A stretch of DNA of 64,000 nucleotides from Paraburkholderia sp. Tr-20389. GTDB lineage: Bacteria > Pseudomonadota > Gammaproteobacteria > Burkholderiales > Burkholderiaceae. Both the position numbers and the translations under genes were made by a program. Below, in pieces: positions 37,436-46,685 of this stretch. Under the pieces are notes generated by a model, which searched no databases, was not told the origin of the DNA, and saw only the letters and a list, made by a program, of their open reading frames with translations. Location: contig NZ_JAAGPD010000026.1 in assembly GCF_017104565.1 (NCBI RefSeq), positions 1 through 64,000 of the forward strand, given 5' to 3'. Within the stretch, counting starts at the first letter, position 1; every line of letters starts with the position of its first letter.

Positions 37436-37456
37436 GCGACCGGCTGGCCCGGTCGC
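37436..37456. terminator. hairpin between convergent metallopeptidase and dctD genes
   Basis: An 8-bp perfect stem (37436-37443 with 37449-37456) with a 5-nt loop is preceded by a shorter stem (37409-37428). There is no T tract on either strand. It may help end transcription from both sides. Confidence 0.4.
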
Positions 37457-37469
37457 CCCTCAAGTCGCG

Positions 37470-38828
37470 CTAGCGCTCGCCCTCTGCGCGCACCGCCAAT
37501 CCATAGCGTTTGATTTTTTCATAGAGCGTCGCCTTGCCTAACTGCAGCCGGTCCGCAGCCACCGCCACCGCGCCGCCCGCCTGCTCCAGCGCCTCGGCGA
37601 TCACCGCCCGCTCGAACTGTTCGACGCGTTCCTTCAGCGGTTGCATGGGTGACGTCAACGCATCGTCGGCGGTGGCCGTCGCCGTGTCGTCGCCGACGCC
37701 CAGCACGAAGCGATCCGCCGCATTGCGCAGTTCGCGCACGTTGCCGGGCCACTCGCGCTGCATCAGATTCGTGCGCTGCCGGTCGGTGAGAATGGGCGCG
37801 GGACGCTGATAGCGCACGGCCGCATCCAGCAGGAAATGCTCGAACAACGGCACGATGTCCTCGCGCCGCTCGGACAACGGCGGCAGCGCGATCGTCACCA
37901 CATTGAGCCGGTACAACAGATCGCGCCGGAACGTGCCCGCCGCGACATGATCGGTCATGTCGCCCTTCGCCGCCGCGACGATACGGCAATCGACGCGGAT
38001 AGGCTGATTCGACCCGAGCCGTTCCAGCACGCCGTCCTGCAGCACGCGCAGCAGCTTCACCTGTAGCGCGAGCGGCATGCTTTCGATCTCGTCGAGAAAC
38101 AGCGTGCCGCCCGACGCATGCTCCAGCTTGCCGATGCGCCGCTTCGCCGCGCCGGTGAACGCGCCCGTTTCATGGCCGAACATCTCCGACTCGAACATCG
38201 GTTCCGGCAGCGCGCCGCAGTTCACGGCGAGAAACGGCTTGTCGCGGCGCGGAGAGAGCTCATGCAGACTGCGTGCAATCAGTTCCTTGCCCGCGCCCGT
38301 ATCGCCGTTGATCAGCACGGATGCATCCGTCGGCGCGACGTTCGCAATCAGCTTGCGCACCTGCTCGATGGCGAGACTGCGTCCGATGATGCGCGGCGCC
38401 AGCGTGCCCTGTCCTGCGAGTTCGCGCCGCAGCGCGAGGTTTTCGAGCACCAGTGTGCGGCGTTCGAGCGCGCGGCGCACGGTTTCGATCAGCCGCTCTG
38501 AAGCGAACGGCTTTTCGATGAAGTCATATGCGCCATCGCGCATCGCCTGCACAGCCATGGAAATATCGCCGTGGCCCGTGACGAGAATCACGGGCACATC
38601 GGGTGCGCGCTCGCGACACTGCGCGAGCAGATCGAGGCCGCTCGCGCCCGGCAAACGGATGTCACTGACGATCACGCCCGAAAACTCCGCGTGGATCAGC
38701 TTCGCCGCCGATTCCACCGACGCATGCCCGACCACTTCGAATCCCGCGAGTTGCAGGCTTTGCACGCTCGCGCGCCGCACGAGTTCGTCGTCTTCGATAT
38801 AGAGGACCTGCAAGCCCTTGTTCACCAT
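37470..38828 (-). CDS. dctD: C4-dicarboxylate response regulator DctD (NtrC family)
   Basis: Sigma-54 activator of 452 residues. The receiver domain has phospho-acceptor Asp56 (VIVSDIRLPG). The AAA+ domain has Walker A GDTGAGKE, the sigma-54 contact loop ETGAFTGA, and LFLDEIESMP. A C-terminal Fis-type helix-turn-helix (GAVAVAADRLQLGKATLYEKI) follows. The receiver plus the dctA-dctB context identify it as DctD. The ATG at 38828 gives the expected start (MVNKGLQVLYIEDDE); the open frame runs far upstream through dctB without meaning. It is last in dctA-dctB-dctD and should act at the sigma-54 promoter ahead of dctA. Confidence 0.95.
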   Translation of the reverse strand: MVNKGLQVLYIEDDELVRRASVQSLQLAGFEVVGHASVESAAKLIHAEFSGVIVSDIRLPGASGLDLLAQCRERAPDVPVILVTGHGDISMAVQAMRDGAYDFIEKPFASERLIETVRRALERRTLVLENLALRRELAGQGTLAPRIIGRSLAIEQVRKLIANVAPTDASVLINGDTGAGKELIARSLHELSPRRDKPFLAVNCGALPEPMFESEMFGHETGAFTGAAKRRIGKLEHASGGTLFLDEIESMPLALQVKLLRVLQDGVLERLGSNQPIRVDCRIVAAAKGDMTDHVAAGTFRRDLLYRLNVVTIALPPLSERREDIVPLFEHFLLDAAVRYQRPAPILTDRQRTNLMQREWPGNVRELRNAADRFVLGVGDDTATATADDALTSPMQPLKERVEQFERAVIAEALEQAGGAVAVAADRLQLGKATLYEKIKRYGLAVRAEGER

Positions 38829-38857
38829 GTCGTGTACCGCCCTGATTACGTCCTGAA

Positions 38858-40912
38858 TCAGGACCCCGTCGTCACGGAGTCCGCAATATCCGTTGCCTGT
38901 GCACGCGCGCGCCGCAGCGTCAGCACGAACTCGGCGCCGCCTTGCGCGTTGTTGCGTGCCGCAAGCGAGCCGCCGCAGTCGCGCGCGATCGACGAGCAGA
39001 TCGCGAGGCCGAGCCCCAAGCCCTGGCCCATTTCCTTCGTCGTGAAGAAGGGCTCGAAAAGGCGCGGCAATACGTCGTCGGGGATGCCGGGGCCGTTGTC
39101 GCTTACGGTAATCGTGAGCACATCCGGCGACGTTTGGACGCCGATCGCGATGCGCGGCGATGGCGTTGACGCGACTGCGTCGAGCGCATTGCCTAGCAGA
39201 TTGATCAGCACCTGTTCGAGCCGCAAGTCGTCGCAATGCGCGACGAGCTTCGGATCGTCGACGTCGAGGTTGAAGCGAACAGGCACCGCGCCTTCATTGC
39301 TCAACGATACATCGACCGTCACGTCCTGCAAGCGTTTCTGCAACAGCGTCAGCACGTTGCGCAATGCGCGCGCCACGCCCGCGCGTGCATTGCGCGGCCG
39401 CGCACGTCCGACGAACAGCTTCAGCTGGTTCGTGATCTTGCCCATGCGCTCCGTGAGCGCGGCGATCGCTTCGAGATTTTCCTTCGCCGATTCATGATCG
39501 CCGCGTTCGAGAAACACGCGCGTGTTGTCGGAGAATCCGCGCAGCGCGGCAAGCGGCTGGTTCAGCTCATGCGTGATGCCCGCCGCCATCTGTCCGAGCG
39601 CGGCGAGCTTGCTCGCCTGGATCAGCTCGTCGTGCGCATCGCGCAGTTCTTGTTCGGCGCGCGTGCGCTCGCTGACTTCTTTCTTCAACTGCTCGTTGGC
39701 CTGAGACAGATCGGCGGTACGTTCAGCCACACGCTGGTTCAGTTCGGCGTACGCCTTCTGCAACAGCGCACGGCTGCGCATCACTTCGCGTACGCGAGCG
39801 CGGCGCATGCGCCAGTAGAACAGCAACAGACACAGCGACACATAGCCGAAGCCCGTTACGATCGTCGCATAGCGTGCGTCGGCGTTGACGGGATCGACGG
39901 GCGCCATTGTGATGAGGCGCCAGTCCGGTTCGCCGAGCGTGCGCTGCGACGCGAGAAACCGCGGCGCCGCATAGTTCCCGGCGCGCCCGCCGCCGATGCG
40001 CACGATCTGCGCGCCGCCTTCGAGCGTGCGCACGACCGACATCGGCAGCGGCGCGATCGGCTGACGCGCGTATTGACGCGTGTCGTAGATCGACGCGATC
40101 ACGTCGCTCGTGAGCGGCTTGACCGTGTGGTACTTCCACGCGGGCACCGAGGAAAGAAAAATCACGCCGTGATCGTCGGTGACGATCATCGGCTCGGACG
40201 CATCGGCGCCCTGAAACCATTCGAGATTCAGCTTCACGACGGCCACGCCGACGATCTTGCCGTCGCGGCGCACCGGCTGCGAAATGTAGTAGCCCGGATC
40301 GAGCGAGGTCGTGCCGATGCCGAAGAAGCGTCCCACCTTGCCCTTGACCGCTTCGACGAAATACGGCCGGAACAGATACTCCTGGCCGATGAAGCTGTCG
40401 GGCTGATCCCAGTTGCTCGCCGCCACGCAGCGGCCCGACGCCGTGACGAGGTACGCGACGTTTGCGCGGGCGCGGCGGTTCAGGTCGGTGAGATATTGAT
40501 TGGCGCGGGTGACGTTGTCCGCGTCCGGATTCACGAGAACATCTTGTACGAGGGGATGTTCACCGAGCAGATAAGGCAGCGACTCATAGCGTTCGAGCGT
40601 GCTCTTGAGCGTGGATGTGGTGCGGTCCGCGCGCACTGCAGCGTTGCGCCGCAGCGTATCGATGCCATGCTGCCACGTGATGGTCCACGTGAGTCCGCAG
40701 GCCGCCACGAGCCCGGCGACCAGTGCGAACAGGATCAGCAGGCGGCGCGTCACGATGGCAGGATTCGTTCGATGAGGATCGCCTATTGTGGCATATCGCT
40801 CGTCGTCGAATCCTTCGGGGCCATCGTGCGCTCCGTCCGTTTCACCGGACGCCGCCGCCGCAGCTTTCGTAGCGTGCGGCGCCGCGCCATGTTGCCGCGC
40901 CGCCGCCTTCAT
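38858..40912 (-). CDS. dctB: C4-dicarboxylate sensor histidine kinase DctB
   Basis: Membrane sensor kinase of 684 residues. A cytoplasmic N-terminus of about 53 residues precedes the first membrane helix (about 57-78). A large periplasmic double-Cache domain (about 80-350, FFGIGTTSLDPGYYISQPVR) and a second helix (about 355-375) follow. The coiled coil leads to an H-box with phospho-His (GITHELNQPLAALRG). Finally there is an HATPase domain with N, G1 and G2 boxes (NLLGNALDA, DNGPGIP, GLGLGLA). Dicarboxylates are the expected ligands. Only 3 bp separate it from dctA; dctD follows after 29 bp. Confidence 0.95.
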   Translation of the reverse strand: MKAAARQHGAAPHATKAAAAASGETDGAHDGPEGFDDERYATIGDPHRTNPAIVTRRLLILFALVAGLVAACGLTWTITWQHGIDTLRRNAAVRADRTTSTLKSTLERYESLPYLLGEHPLVQDVLVNPDADNVTRANQYLTDLNRRARANVAYLVTASGRCVAASNWDQPDSFIGQEYLFRPYFVEAVKGKVGRFFGIGTTSLDPGYYISQPVRRDGKIVGVAVVKLNLEWFQGADASEPMIVTDDHGVIFLSSVPAWKYHTVKPLTSDVIASIYDTRQYARQPIAPLPMSVVRTLEGGAQIVRIGGGRAGNYAAPRFLASQRTLGEPDWRLITMAPVDPVNADARYATIVTGFGYVSLCLLLFYWRMRRARVREVMRSRALLQKAYAELNQRVAERTADLSQANEQLKKEVSERTRAEQELRDAHDELIQASKLAALGQMAAGITHELNQPLAALRGFSDNTRVFLERGDHESAKENLEAIAALTERMGKITNQLKLFVGRARPRNARAGVARALRNVLTLLQKRLQDVTVDVSLSNEGAVPVRFNLDVDDPKLVAHCDDLRLEQVLINLLGNALDAVASTPSPRIAIGVQTSPDVLTITVSDNGPGIPDDVLPRLFEPFFTTKEMGQGLGLGLAICSSIARDCGGSLAARNNAQGGAEFVLTLRRARAQATDIADSVTTGS

Positions 40913-40915
40913 GGC

Positions 40916-42196
40916 TCAGACCTCGGCCGACTCGGTGACGGATACATCGCGACTCAACGCAGCGCGCAGCTTCGAGCGGTCGAGTTCCTTTTCCCACGCC
41001 GACACGACCACCGTCGCCACGCCGTTGCCGACGATGTTCGTCAGCGCGCGGCATTCGCTCATGAAGCGGTCGATGCCGAGAATCAGCACCATGCCCGACA
41101 GAGGAATGGTCGGCACGACGGCGAGCGTTGCCGCCAGCGTGATGAAGCCTGCGCCCGTCACGCCGCTCGCGCCCTTCGACGTCAGCATCGTCACCGCGAG
41201 CAGCGTCAGTTGCTGGCCCCACGTCAGGTCGGTGTTGGTCGCCTGCGCGATGAACAGCACGGCCATCGTCATGTAGATGTTGGTGCCGTCGAGGTTGAAC
41301 GAGTAGCCCGTCGGCACGACGAGGCCGACCACCGAGCGCGAGCAGCCGAGCTTTTCGAGCTTCAGCATCAGTTGCGGCAGCGCCGCTTCCGACGAACTCG
41401 TGCCCAGCACGATCAGCATCTCTTCCTTGATGTACGCGACGAAGCGCAGGATGTTGAAGCCGACCATCTTCGCGATGATGCCGAGCACCACCACGACGAA
41501 CACGATCGAGGTCAGATAGAACGTGCCGATCAGCTTGAGCATCGGGATCAGCGAGCCGATGCCGTACTTGCCGATGGTGAACGCCATCGCGCCGAACGCA
41601 CCGATCGGCGCGAGCTTCGTGATGATGCCGACCATGCCGAACAGGATGCTCGACAGGCTTTCGATGAAGTTCGTGACCGGCTTGCCGCGCTCGCCGACAT
41701 GCGTGAGCACCGCGCCGAACAGCAGCGCGATCAGCAGGATCTGCAGGATTTCACCTTGCGAGAACGCCGACGACAGCGTGTCCGGGATGATGTGCATGAA
41801 GAAGTCGACGGTCGACTGGCCATGCGCCTTCGCGGCATACGACGCGACTTCCTTGCCGTTGAGCGTGGCGGGGTCGACGTTGAAGCCGACGCCCGGACGC
41901 AGCAGGTGCGTCGCGGCCAGGCCGAGAATCAGCGCGAAGGTCGAGACAATTTCGAAGTACAGCAGCGCCTTGCCGCCGACGCGCCCGACCTTCTTCATGT
42001 CTTCCATGCCGGCGATACCCGTCACGACGGTACAGAAGATGATCGGCCCGATCACCATCTTGATCAGCTTGATGAACGCGTCGCCGAGCGGCTTCATGTC
42101 GGTGGCGAGCGCGGGATAGAAGTGTCCTAGCGCGATGCCGATGATGATCGCGACGATCACCTGCACGTAGAGGACTTTATAAATAGGTTTCTTCAC
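40916..42196 (-). CDS. dctA: C4-dicarboxylate transporter DctA
   Basis: Proton- or sodium-coupled symporter of the DAACS family, 426 residues, for succinate, fumarate and malate. The substrate site is visible in [14 protein letters not shown] (serine-rich hairpin) and in the [16 protein letters not shown] segment. The GTG at 42196 is taken as start (V-K-K-P-I-Y-K), with AGGAA 9 nt upstream, because DctA proteins begin there. An ATG 90 bp earlier adds a non-family leader. It heads the dctA-dctB-dctD operon under a sigma-54 promoter. Confidence 0.95.
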   Translation of the reverse strand: MKKPIYKVLYVQVIVAIIIGIALGHFYPALATDMKPLGDAFIKLIKMVIGPIIFCTVVTGIAGMEDMKKVGRVGGKALLYFEIVSTFALILGLAATHLLRPGVGFNVDPATLNGKEVASYAAKAHGQSTVDFFMHIIPDTLSSAFSQGEILQILLIALLFGAVLTHVGERGKPVTNFIESLSSILFGMVGIITKLAPIGAFGAMAFTIGKYGIGSLIPMLKLIGTFYLTSIVFVVVVLGIIAKMVGFNILRFVAYIKEEMLIVLGTSSSEAALPQLMLKLEKLGCSRSVVGLVVPTGYSFNLDGTNIYMTMAVLFIAQATNTDLTWGQQLTLLAVTMLTSKGASGVTGAGFITLAATLAVVPTIPLSGMVLILGIDRFMSECRALTNIVGNGVATVVVSAWEKELDRSKLRAALSRDVSVTESAEV

Positions 42197-42404
42197 GATG
42201 GTGTTCCTGCAATGGAGTAAAGCCAGGGTGGACCGAAGGCCGGTCACGCAGCGCATGGCGAACGTTTCGACGTCCGTCATCTGCACGGGCGATCAGGCCG
42301 CAGCACGACGAAATGACGACGAAATCAGAGGGACCAGAACAGGAACTCAGGCATCGTTGTCTCCTTGCTTTTTAGTTGACGGGCCTTGCGGCCGCGCTTT
42401 CTTT

Positions 42405-42421
42405 TTGCAAGGTCGATGCCA
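42405..42421 (-). promoter_or_regulatory. sigma-54 promoter of dctA-dctB-dctD
   Basis: The minus strand reads TGGCAT-N5-TTGCAA, a near-perfect -24/-12 element, 209 bp before the dctA start. DctD is a sigma-54 activator encoded in the same operon, so positive autoregulation follows. The whole gap (42197-42561) is otherwise without genes. Confidence 0.85.
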
Positions 42422-42492
42422 GCGTTTGTTTTTAGCTTAATCCGTTGATTGGAAAAGCAAATCTCAAACGGCCGCGAACGCGAACTTCCGGG

Positions 42493-42527
42493 TTTCCGGA
42501 AATCCGGAATCCAGGCGTCCGGATTCC
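42493..42527 (-). promoter_or_regulatory. putative DctD upstream activator sites
   Basis: Two dyads lie 72-106 bp upstream of the -24 box: the palindrome TTTCCGGAAA (42493-42502) and the inverted pair GGAATCC / GGATTCC (42506-42512 and 42521-42527). Tandem dyads at this distance are what a DctD enhancer looks like in rhizobia; the exact consensus here is not known to me. Confidence 0.5.
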
Positions 42528-42545
42528 CGAACGCCTTACTCCATA

Positions 42546-42569
42546 AGGCTTAGGGCTAACCCTAAGCCT
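42546..42569. repeat. 10-bp perfect hairpin over the end of the ABC ATPase gene
   Basis: Arms 42546-42555 and 42560-42569 are perfectly complementary with a CTAA loop, and the TAG stop codon of the ATPase gene lies inside. There is no T tract; it may act as a Rho-assisted end or stabiliser between the ABC operon and the dctA promoter region. Confidence 0.5.
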
Positions 42570-43635
42570 GCGCGCCCTCTTCCAGCACCAGCAGATTCTC
42601 ATGCGAGAACCCGAGCGCCACCGGCTGGCCGCGTTCGGGCAAGCGCCGATTCGGGTCGTTGAAGATATCGAGGGACACCACTTCGTCTTTCACGCGCGTA
42701 CGGATGCGCACGATCGCGCCGAGGAAACTCACCTCTTCGACCGTCGCCGTCAGCGTGTTGCGGCCCGTGGCGGGCGCTTCCAGCACGATCGCCTCGGGTC
42801 GCACGGCGAGCATGCGCTTCTTGCCGGCGTCGTCGGCGGGTAGCGGCTGCGTGGTGTGCAGCTCCTGGCCGTCGACGGCCATGCGTCCCGTCGACGGATC
42901 GATCACGTGGCCCGACAGGATATTCAGCGTGCCGACGAACGACGCGACGAAACGCGTACGCGGATAGTTGTAGATCTCGAGCGGCGTGCCGACCTGTTCG
43001 ACGCGCCCTTCGTTCATCACGACGATGCGGTCGGAAATCGACAGCGCTTCTTCCTGATCGTGCGTGACGAAGATCGACGTGATGCCCAGCTCGCGCTGCA
43101 ACGCGCGAATGTCCTGACGCAGCGAAATGCGGATCTTCGCGTCGAGCGCCGACAGCGGCTCGTCGAGCAGCAGCACTTGCGGCTTGCCCGCGAGCGCGCG
43201 CGCCAGTGCGACGCGCTGCTGCTGGCCGCCCGACAGCTGCCACGGATACCGTTCGCCCAGATGCGGCAGCTTGATCAGTTGCAGCATCTCGTCGACGCGC
43301 TGTTTGATCTCGCTCTGCGGCCGGTTCGCGATCTTCAGCCCGAAGCCGATATTCTCCGCGACCGTCATGTTAGGAAACAGCGCGTACGCCTGGAACACCA
43401 TGCCGACCTTGCGTTGCCGCGTACGCAGATGCGTGACGTCGCGCCCGTCGAGATGGATCGTGCCGCGCGTCGGCGTTTCGAAGCCGGCGATCATGCGCAG
43501 CACGGTCGTCTTGCCGCAGCCCGACGGCCCGAGAAACGTGATGAACTCGCCGCGCTCGATCTTCATGTCGAAGTGATGCAGCGCCGTGTTTGCGCCGAAC
43601 GCCTTGTGCAGACTGTCAATTTCAAGAAATGCCAT
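42562..43635 (-). CDS. ABC importer ATP-binding protein
   Basis: ATPase of 357 residues of the spermidine/putrescine, iron and 2-aminoethylphosphonate group. It has Walker A GPSGCGKTTVLR, the Q-loop in MVFQAYALFPNMTV, signature LSGGQQQRVALARAL, Walker B LLLDEPLSALD and the H-loop THDQEEAL. A C-terminal TOBE-type regulatory domain follows (about 260-350, MLAVRPEAIVLE). It is last of five genes: phosphodiesterase, binding protein, two permeases, ATPase. The substrate is discussed under the binding protein. Confidence 0.94.
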   Translation of the reverse strand: MAFLEIDSLHKAFGANTALHHFDMKIERGEFITFLGPSGCGKTTVLRMIAGFETPTRGTIHLDGRDVTHLRTRQRKVGMVFQAYALFPNMTVAENIGFGLKIANRPQSEIKQRVDEMLQLIKLPHLGERYPWQLSGGQQQRVALARALAGKPQVLLLDEPLSALDAKIRISLRQDIRALQRELGITSIFVTHDQEEALSISDRIVVMNEGRVEQVGTPLEIYNYPRTRFVASFVGTLNILSGHVIDPSTGRMAVDGQELHTTQPLPADDAGKKRMLAVRPEAIVLEAPATGRNTLTATVEEVSFLGAIVRIRTRVKDEVVSLDIFNDPNRRLPERGQPVALGFSHENLLVLEEGAQA

Positions 43636-43655
43636 GATGTTGCCCCAGCCTCAAT

Positions 43656-44447
43656 TCAAGGTTTCTGCGCGGCGAGCGTGCGCGCGGAGCCGAATACCTG
43701 GATCAGCCCCATCGACGCCCAGGTGACGGCGAACGCAATGATCGCGAGCGCGGACGGCTCATACGCGCGGTTCGCGCCGATCAGCTGCAGATACGGACCG
43801 AACGCCGGACGGTCCAGCAAACTCGCGAGCGTGAATTCGCCGATCACGACCGCAAAGGTGAGAAACGCGCCCGACAGAATGCCCGAGCGGATGTTTGGAA
43901 AGATCACCTTGAACAGAATGGTCGGCCAGTTCGCGCCGAGACATTCGGCGGCTTCCGTCAGCGAACGGATGTCGACGGCGCGCAGGCCCGCGTCGACCGC
44001 ACGGTACATGTAGGGCAGCGACAGCGTCACGTAGCCGAACACGAGCAGCAGGTCCGTCGCGCGTTCATTCGACGTGAGCGGCAGAATCGAGCTGCTGTTG
44101 TAGATGCGCAGATAGCCGAACACGATCACGATCGCGGGCACGACGAGCGGCAACAGCGTGATGAACTCGACGATGCCGCGCAGCTTCGGCAGGCGCAACT
44201 GCACCCAGTACGCGGTCGGCACGACGAGCAGCACGCCGACGACGATCGTCAGCAGCGCCATCAGGATCGAATAGCCGAACGACGCCTGAAAGCGCGGATC
44301 GCCGAGCACGACCCGGTACGCATCGAAGCTGTACGTGCCGCGTCGCATGCGCAGGCTGAATTCAAAGGTCGCGATAAGCGGAATCAGAAAATACAGCGAA
44401 CCGACGATCATCGCGGTCCATGCGCCCACGCGCGATTGCCTGTTCAT
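43656..44447 (-). CDS. ABC importer permease 2
   Basis: Inner-membrane permease of 263 residues with six helices and the EAA loop that docks the ATPase (LTEAAECLGANWPTILFKVIFPN). It belongs to the PotC/FbpB-like type. Its ATG overlaps the stop of the first permease (ATGA), so the two are translationally coupled. The ATPase starts 20 bp downstream. Confidence 0.93.
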   Translation of the reverse strand: MNRQSRVGAWTAMIVGSLYFLIPLIATFEFSLRMRRGTYSFDAYRVVLGDPRFQASFGYSILMALLTIVVGVLLVVPTAYWVQLRLPKLRGIVEFITLLPLVVPAIVIVFGYLRIYNSSSILPLTSNERATDLLLVFGYVTLSLPYMYRAVDAGLRAVDIRSLTEAAECLGANWPTILFKVIFPNIRSGILSGAFLTFAVVIGEFTLASLLDRPAFGPYLQLIGANRAYEPSALAIIAFAVTWASMGLIQVFGSARTLAAQKP

Positions 44448-45391
44448 CGCTTTCCCCTTTCAGCGCGCGAGCGCAGCCAGATATAGCCGCCGTTCGACAG
44501 CCCCGTCACGAGGATCATGCCGAGCGCGAGCGCGTAGCCGAGGTTCTGGTTATGCAGCACGTCGCCGCGAATCTGCGCGTAGAGGAGGATCGTCACAATG
44601 TTCAGCGAGCTGCCCGTCAACGCATACGCCGTCGCCACCGCGCCGAACGAGTTCGCGAACAGCAGCAGCGCCGCGCCGAGCACGCTCGGCCATAACACGG
44701 GCAACGCCACGTAGCGCCAGTACTGATACGCGGTGCCGCCGAGGCAGTCGCACGCTTCCCGCCATTCACGCTTCAGGCCGTCGAGTGCGGGCGTGACGAT
44801 CAGCACCATCAGCGGAATCTGGAAGTACAGATAGGTGAGCGTCAGCCCCCAGAAGCTCAGGATGCTGAAGCCCGTCGAATAGAGATTGATGTCCGCGTAT
44901 TTCTTCAGCAGCACCGTCACGAGACCGACGCGGCCCAAGGTGCAGATGAACGCGAACGCTAGCGGCACGCCCGCGAAATTGGACGCGACGCCCGAGAACG
45001 TCAGCAAGGTCGGACGAATCCAGCCGGGCAGCTTGCCGTGCACGGCCGCCCACGCGAGCAGCGAGCCGAACACCGCGCCGCCGAAGGCCGATGCCGCGCT
45101 GACCTTGAAGCTGATCCAGTATGCGTCGAGCGTATTTTCCTGGAACAGGTCGCGCATGTTGGCGAGCGTGAAGTGACCTTGTGCGTCCTGGAACGCGCCG
45201 ACCATCAGAAAGCCGGTCGGCAGAATCAGGAACAGCAACGCGAAAATGAAGAACGGCAACACGCCGATCCACGTCCAGATGGGCGACGTCCGGCCCGGAC
45301 CATCGACCTTCGGCGCAGGTTGCGGCACGGACGGAACCATCAGGTCCGCCTGGCCGCCGCCGCCCGGCCCGGCTTCCGATGAAGCGCTCAT
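44444..45391 (-). CDS. ABC importer permease 1
   Basis: Inner-membrane permease of 315 residues. A Pro/Gly-rich cytoplasmic N-terminus of about 35 residues precedes six helices. The EAA loop is EACDCLGGTAYQYWRYVALPVLWPS. It pairs with the second permease, which it overlaps by 4 bp. PotB-like in layout. Confidence 0.93.
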   Translation of the reverse strand: MSASSEAGPGGGGQADLMVPSVPQPAPKVDGPGRTSPIWTWIGVLPFFIFALLFLILPTGFLMVGAFQDAQGHFTLANMRDLFQENTLDAYWISFKVSAASAFGGAVFGSLLAWAAVHGKLPGWIRPTLLTFSGVASNFAGVPLAFAFICTLGRVGLVTVLLKKYADINLYSTGFSILSFWGLTLTYLYFQIPLMVLIVTPALDGLKREWREACDCLGGTAYQYWRYVALPVLWPSVLGAALLLFANSFGAVATAYALTGSSLNIVTILLYAQIRGDVLHNQNLGYALALGMILVTGLSNGGYIWLRSRAERGKR

Positions 45392-45497
45392 AACTCACCC
45401 TCGAACAAACCCGACTGCCATCGCGCAACGAACGCGCAGCGGGCCACGCAACATACGCGGCCCGCAGCACGCAATCACGCAGCGCTCATTCGACGTC

Positions 45498-46595
45498 TTA
45501 CTTGACGTTCGCGCCGACCACCTGGTCCCATTGCTTGGTCACGACATCCTTCGTCGCATCCTGCTGCTGCAGCGTCGGGAACACCGCGTTCTTGTATGCA
45601 GATGCGGGCGGCAGTTTGTCGAGCAGCGCCTGCGGCACCTTCTTCTGCGATACGAGTTCGTTGTAGCGGATCGGGTGGCAATAGCCCGTCAGCCAGCCGA
45701 TCTGGCCTTCGTCCGAGTACAGGTATTCCATCCACAGTTTCGCTGCGTTCGGGTGCGGTGCGTACGCGCTGATCGCCTGCACGTAGACGCCCGCGACGAC
45801 ACCCGTCTTCGGCACGACCACCTGCACCTTCGGATTGCCCTTCAGCGTGTCGCGATCGGCGAGCGCGTTGTAGTCCCAACGCACGATGATCGGCGTCGTG
45901 CCCTGTGCCAGCGATGCCGCCTTGCCGATCACGGGTACGAAGTTGCCGTTCTTGTTCAGATCGGCGAAGTACTTGAGGCCGGCTTGCGCAGCCTTGCTCG
46001 CGTCGCCCTTCGCAGCCGACAGACCCGCGGCGTACACGCCCTGGATCGCCTGGTTCGCCGAGCGCGGATCACCCGCGAGCGACACGGCGTTCTTGTAGTC
46101 CGCCTTCTGCAGATCGCTCCAGTCGGTCGGAACCTTGTCGATCATGTCGGCGTTCACTTCGAACGACAGCACGCCGTAGTAATCGCCGTACCAGTAGCCT
46201 TCGGGATCCTTGTTGTCGTTGGGGATCGACTTCCACGTCGCCACCTTGTACGGCTGCAGCAGACCTTGCGCCTTCGCCGTCGGGCCGAACGACAAGCCTA
46301 CGTCGATCACGTCGGGCGCCTGCGGGCCCTTGTTGCCCTTGTTTGCCTTGATCGCTTCGACTTCGTCGCCGGAACCTGCATCGGGATTCAGCTCGTTGAC
46401 CTTGATGCCGTACTTCTTCTGGAAGTCCGCGATCATCGGACCATAGCCACACCAGTCGTGCGGCAGCGCGATCACGGTGAGCTGCCCTTCCTGCTTCGCT
46501 GCCGCGACGAGCGCGTCGGGTGGCGCTGCCAGGACATTGCCCGCGGCGGCCACGCCGGACGCCAAAAGTAAACAACGCAACGTGGTCGGTTTCAT
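45498..46595 (-). CDS. ABC importer periplasmic substrate-binding protein
   Basis: A protein of 365 residues with a Sec signal peptide (1-23, ending VLA) and a type II periplasmic-binding fold. Segments are LTVIALPHDWCGYGPMIADF, APDVIDVGLSFGPTAKAQG and IIVRWDYNALADRD. The subfamily covers iron, polyamine, aminoethylphosphonate and phosphodiester binders. A glycerophosphodiester phosphodiesterase gene directly upstream in the same unit suggests a glycerol-phosphate or phosphodiester ligand. That is inference from context. No iron-ligand Tyr pair is obvious. Confidence 0.9.
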   Translation of the reverse strand: MKPTTLRCLLLASGVAAAGNVLAAPPDALVAAAKQEGQLTVIALPHDWCGYGPMIADFQKKYGIKVNELNPDAGSGDEVEAIKANKGNKGPQAPDVIDVGLSFGPTAKAQGLLQPYKVATWKSIPNDNKDPEGYWYGDYYGVLSFEVNADMIDKVPTDWSDLQKADYKNAVSLAGDPRSANQAIQGVYAAGLSAAKGDASKAAQAGLKYFADLNKNGNFVPVIGKAASLAQGTTPIIVRWDYNALADRDTLKGNPKVQVVVPKTGVVAGVYVQAISAYAPHPNAAKLWMEYLYSDEGQIGWLTGYCHPIRYNELVSQKKVPQALLDKLPPASAYKNAVFPTLQQQDATKDVVTKQWDQVVGANVK

Positions 46596-46685
46596 AGTGT
46601 TCTCATCCTTTGCCGAAGATTGCTACGTTAGGAAAACTGCCTTTCGACGTCTTTCTTTGTCTGCGTGTGCGGCCACACTTTTCGT

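Noticed and set aside
39236-42130. 964-codon plus-strand open frame opposite dctB and dctA
   Set aside because: Antisense artefact of high GC; the minus-strand genes have full motifs and operon spacing.
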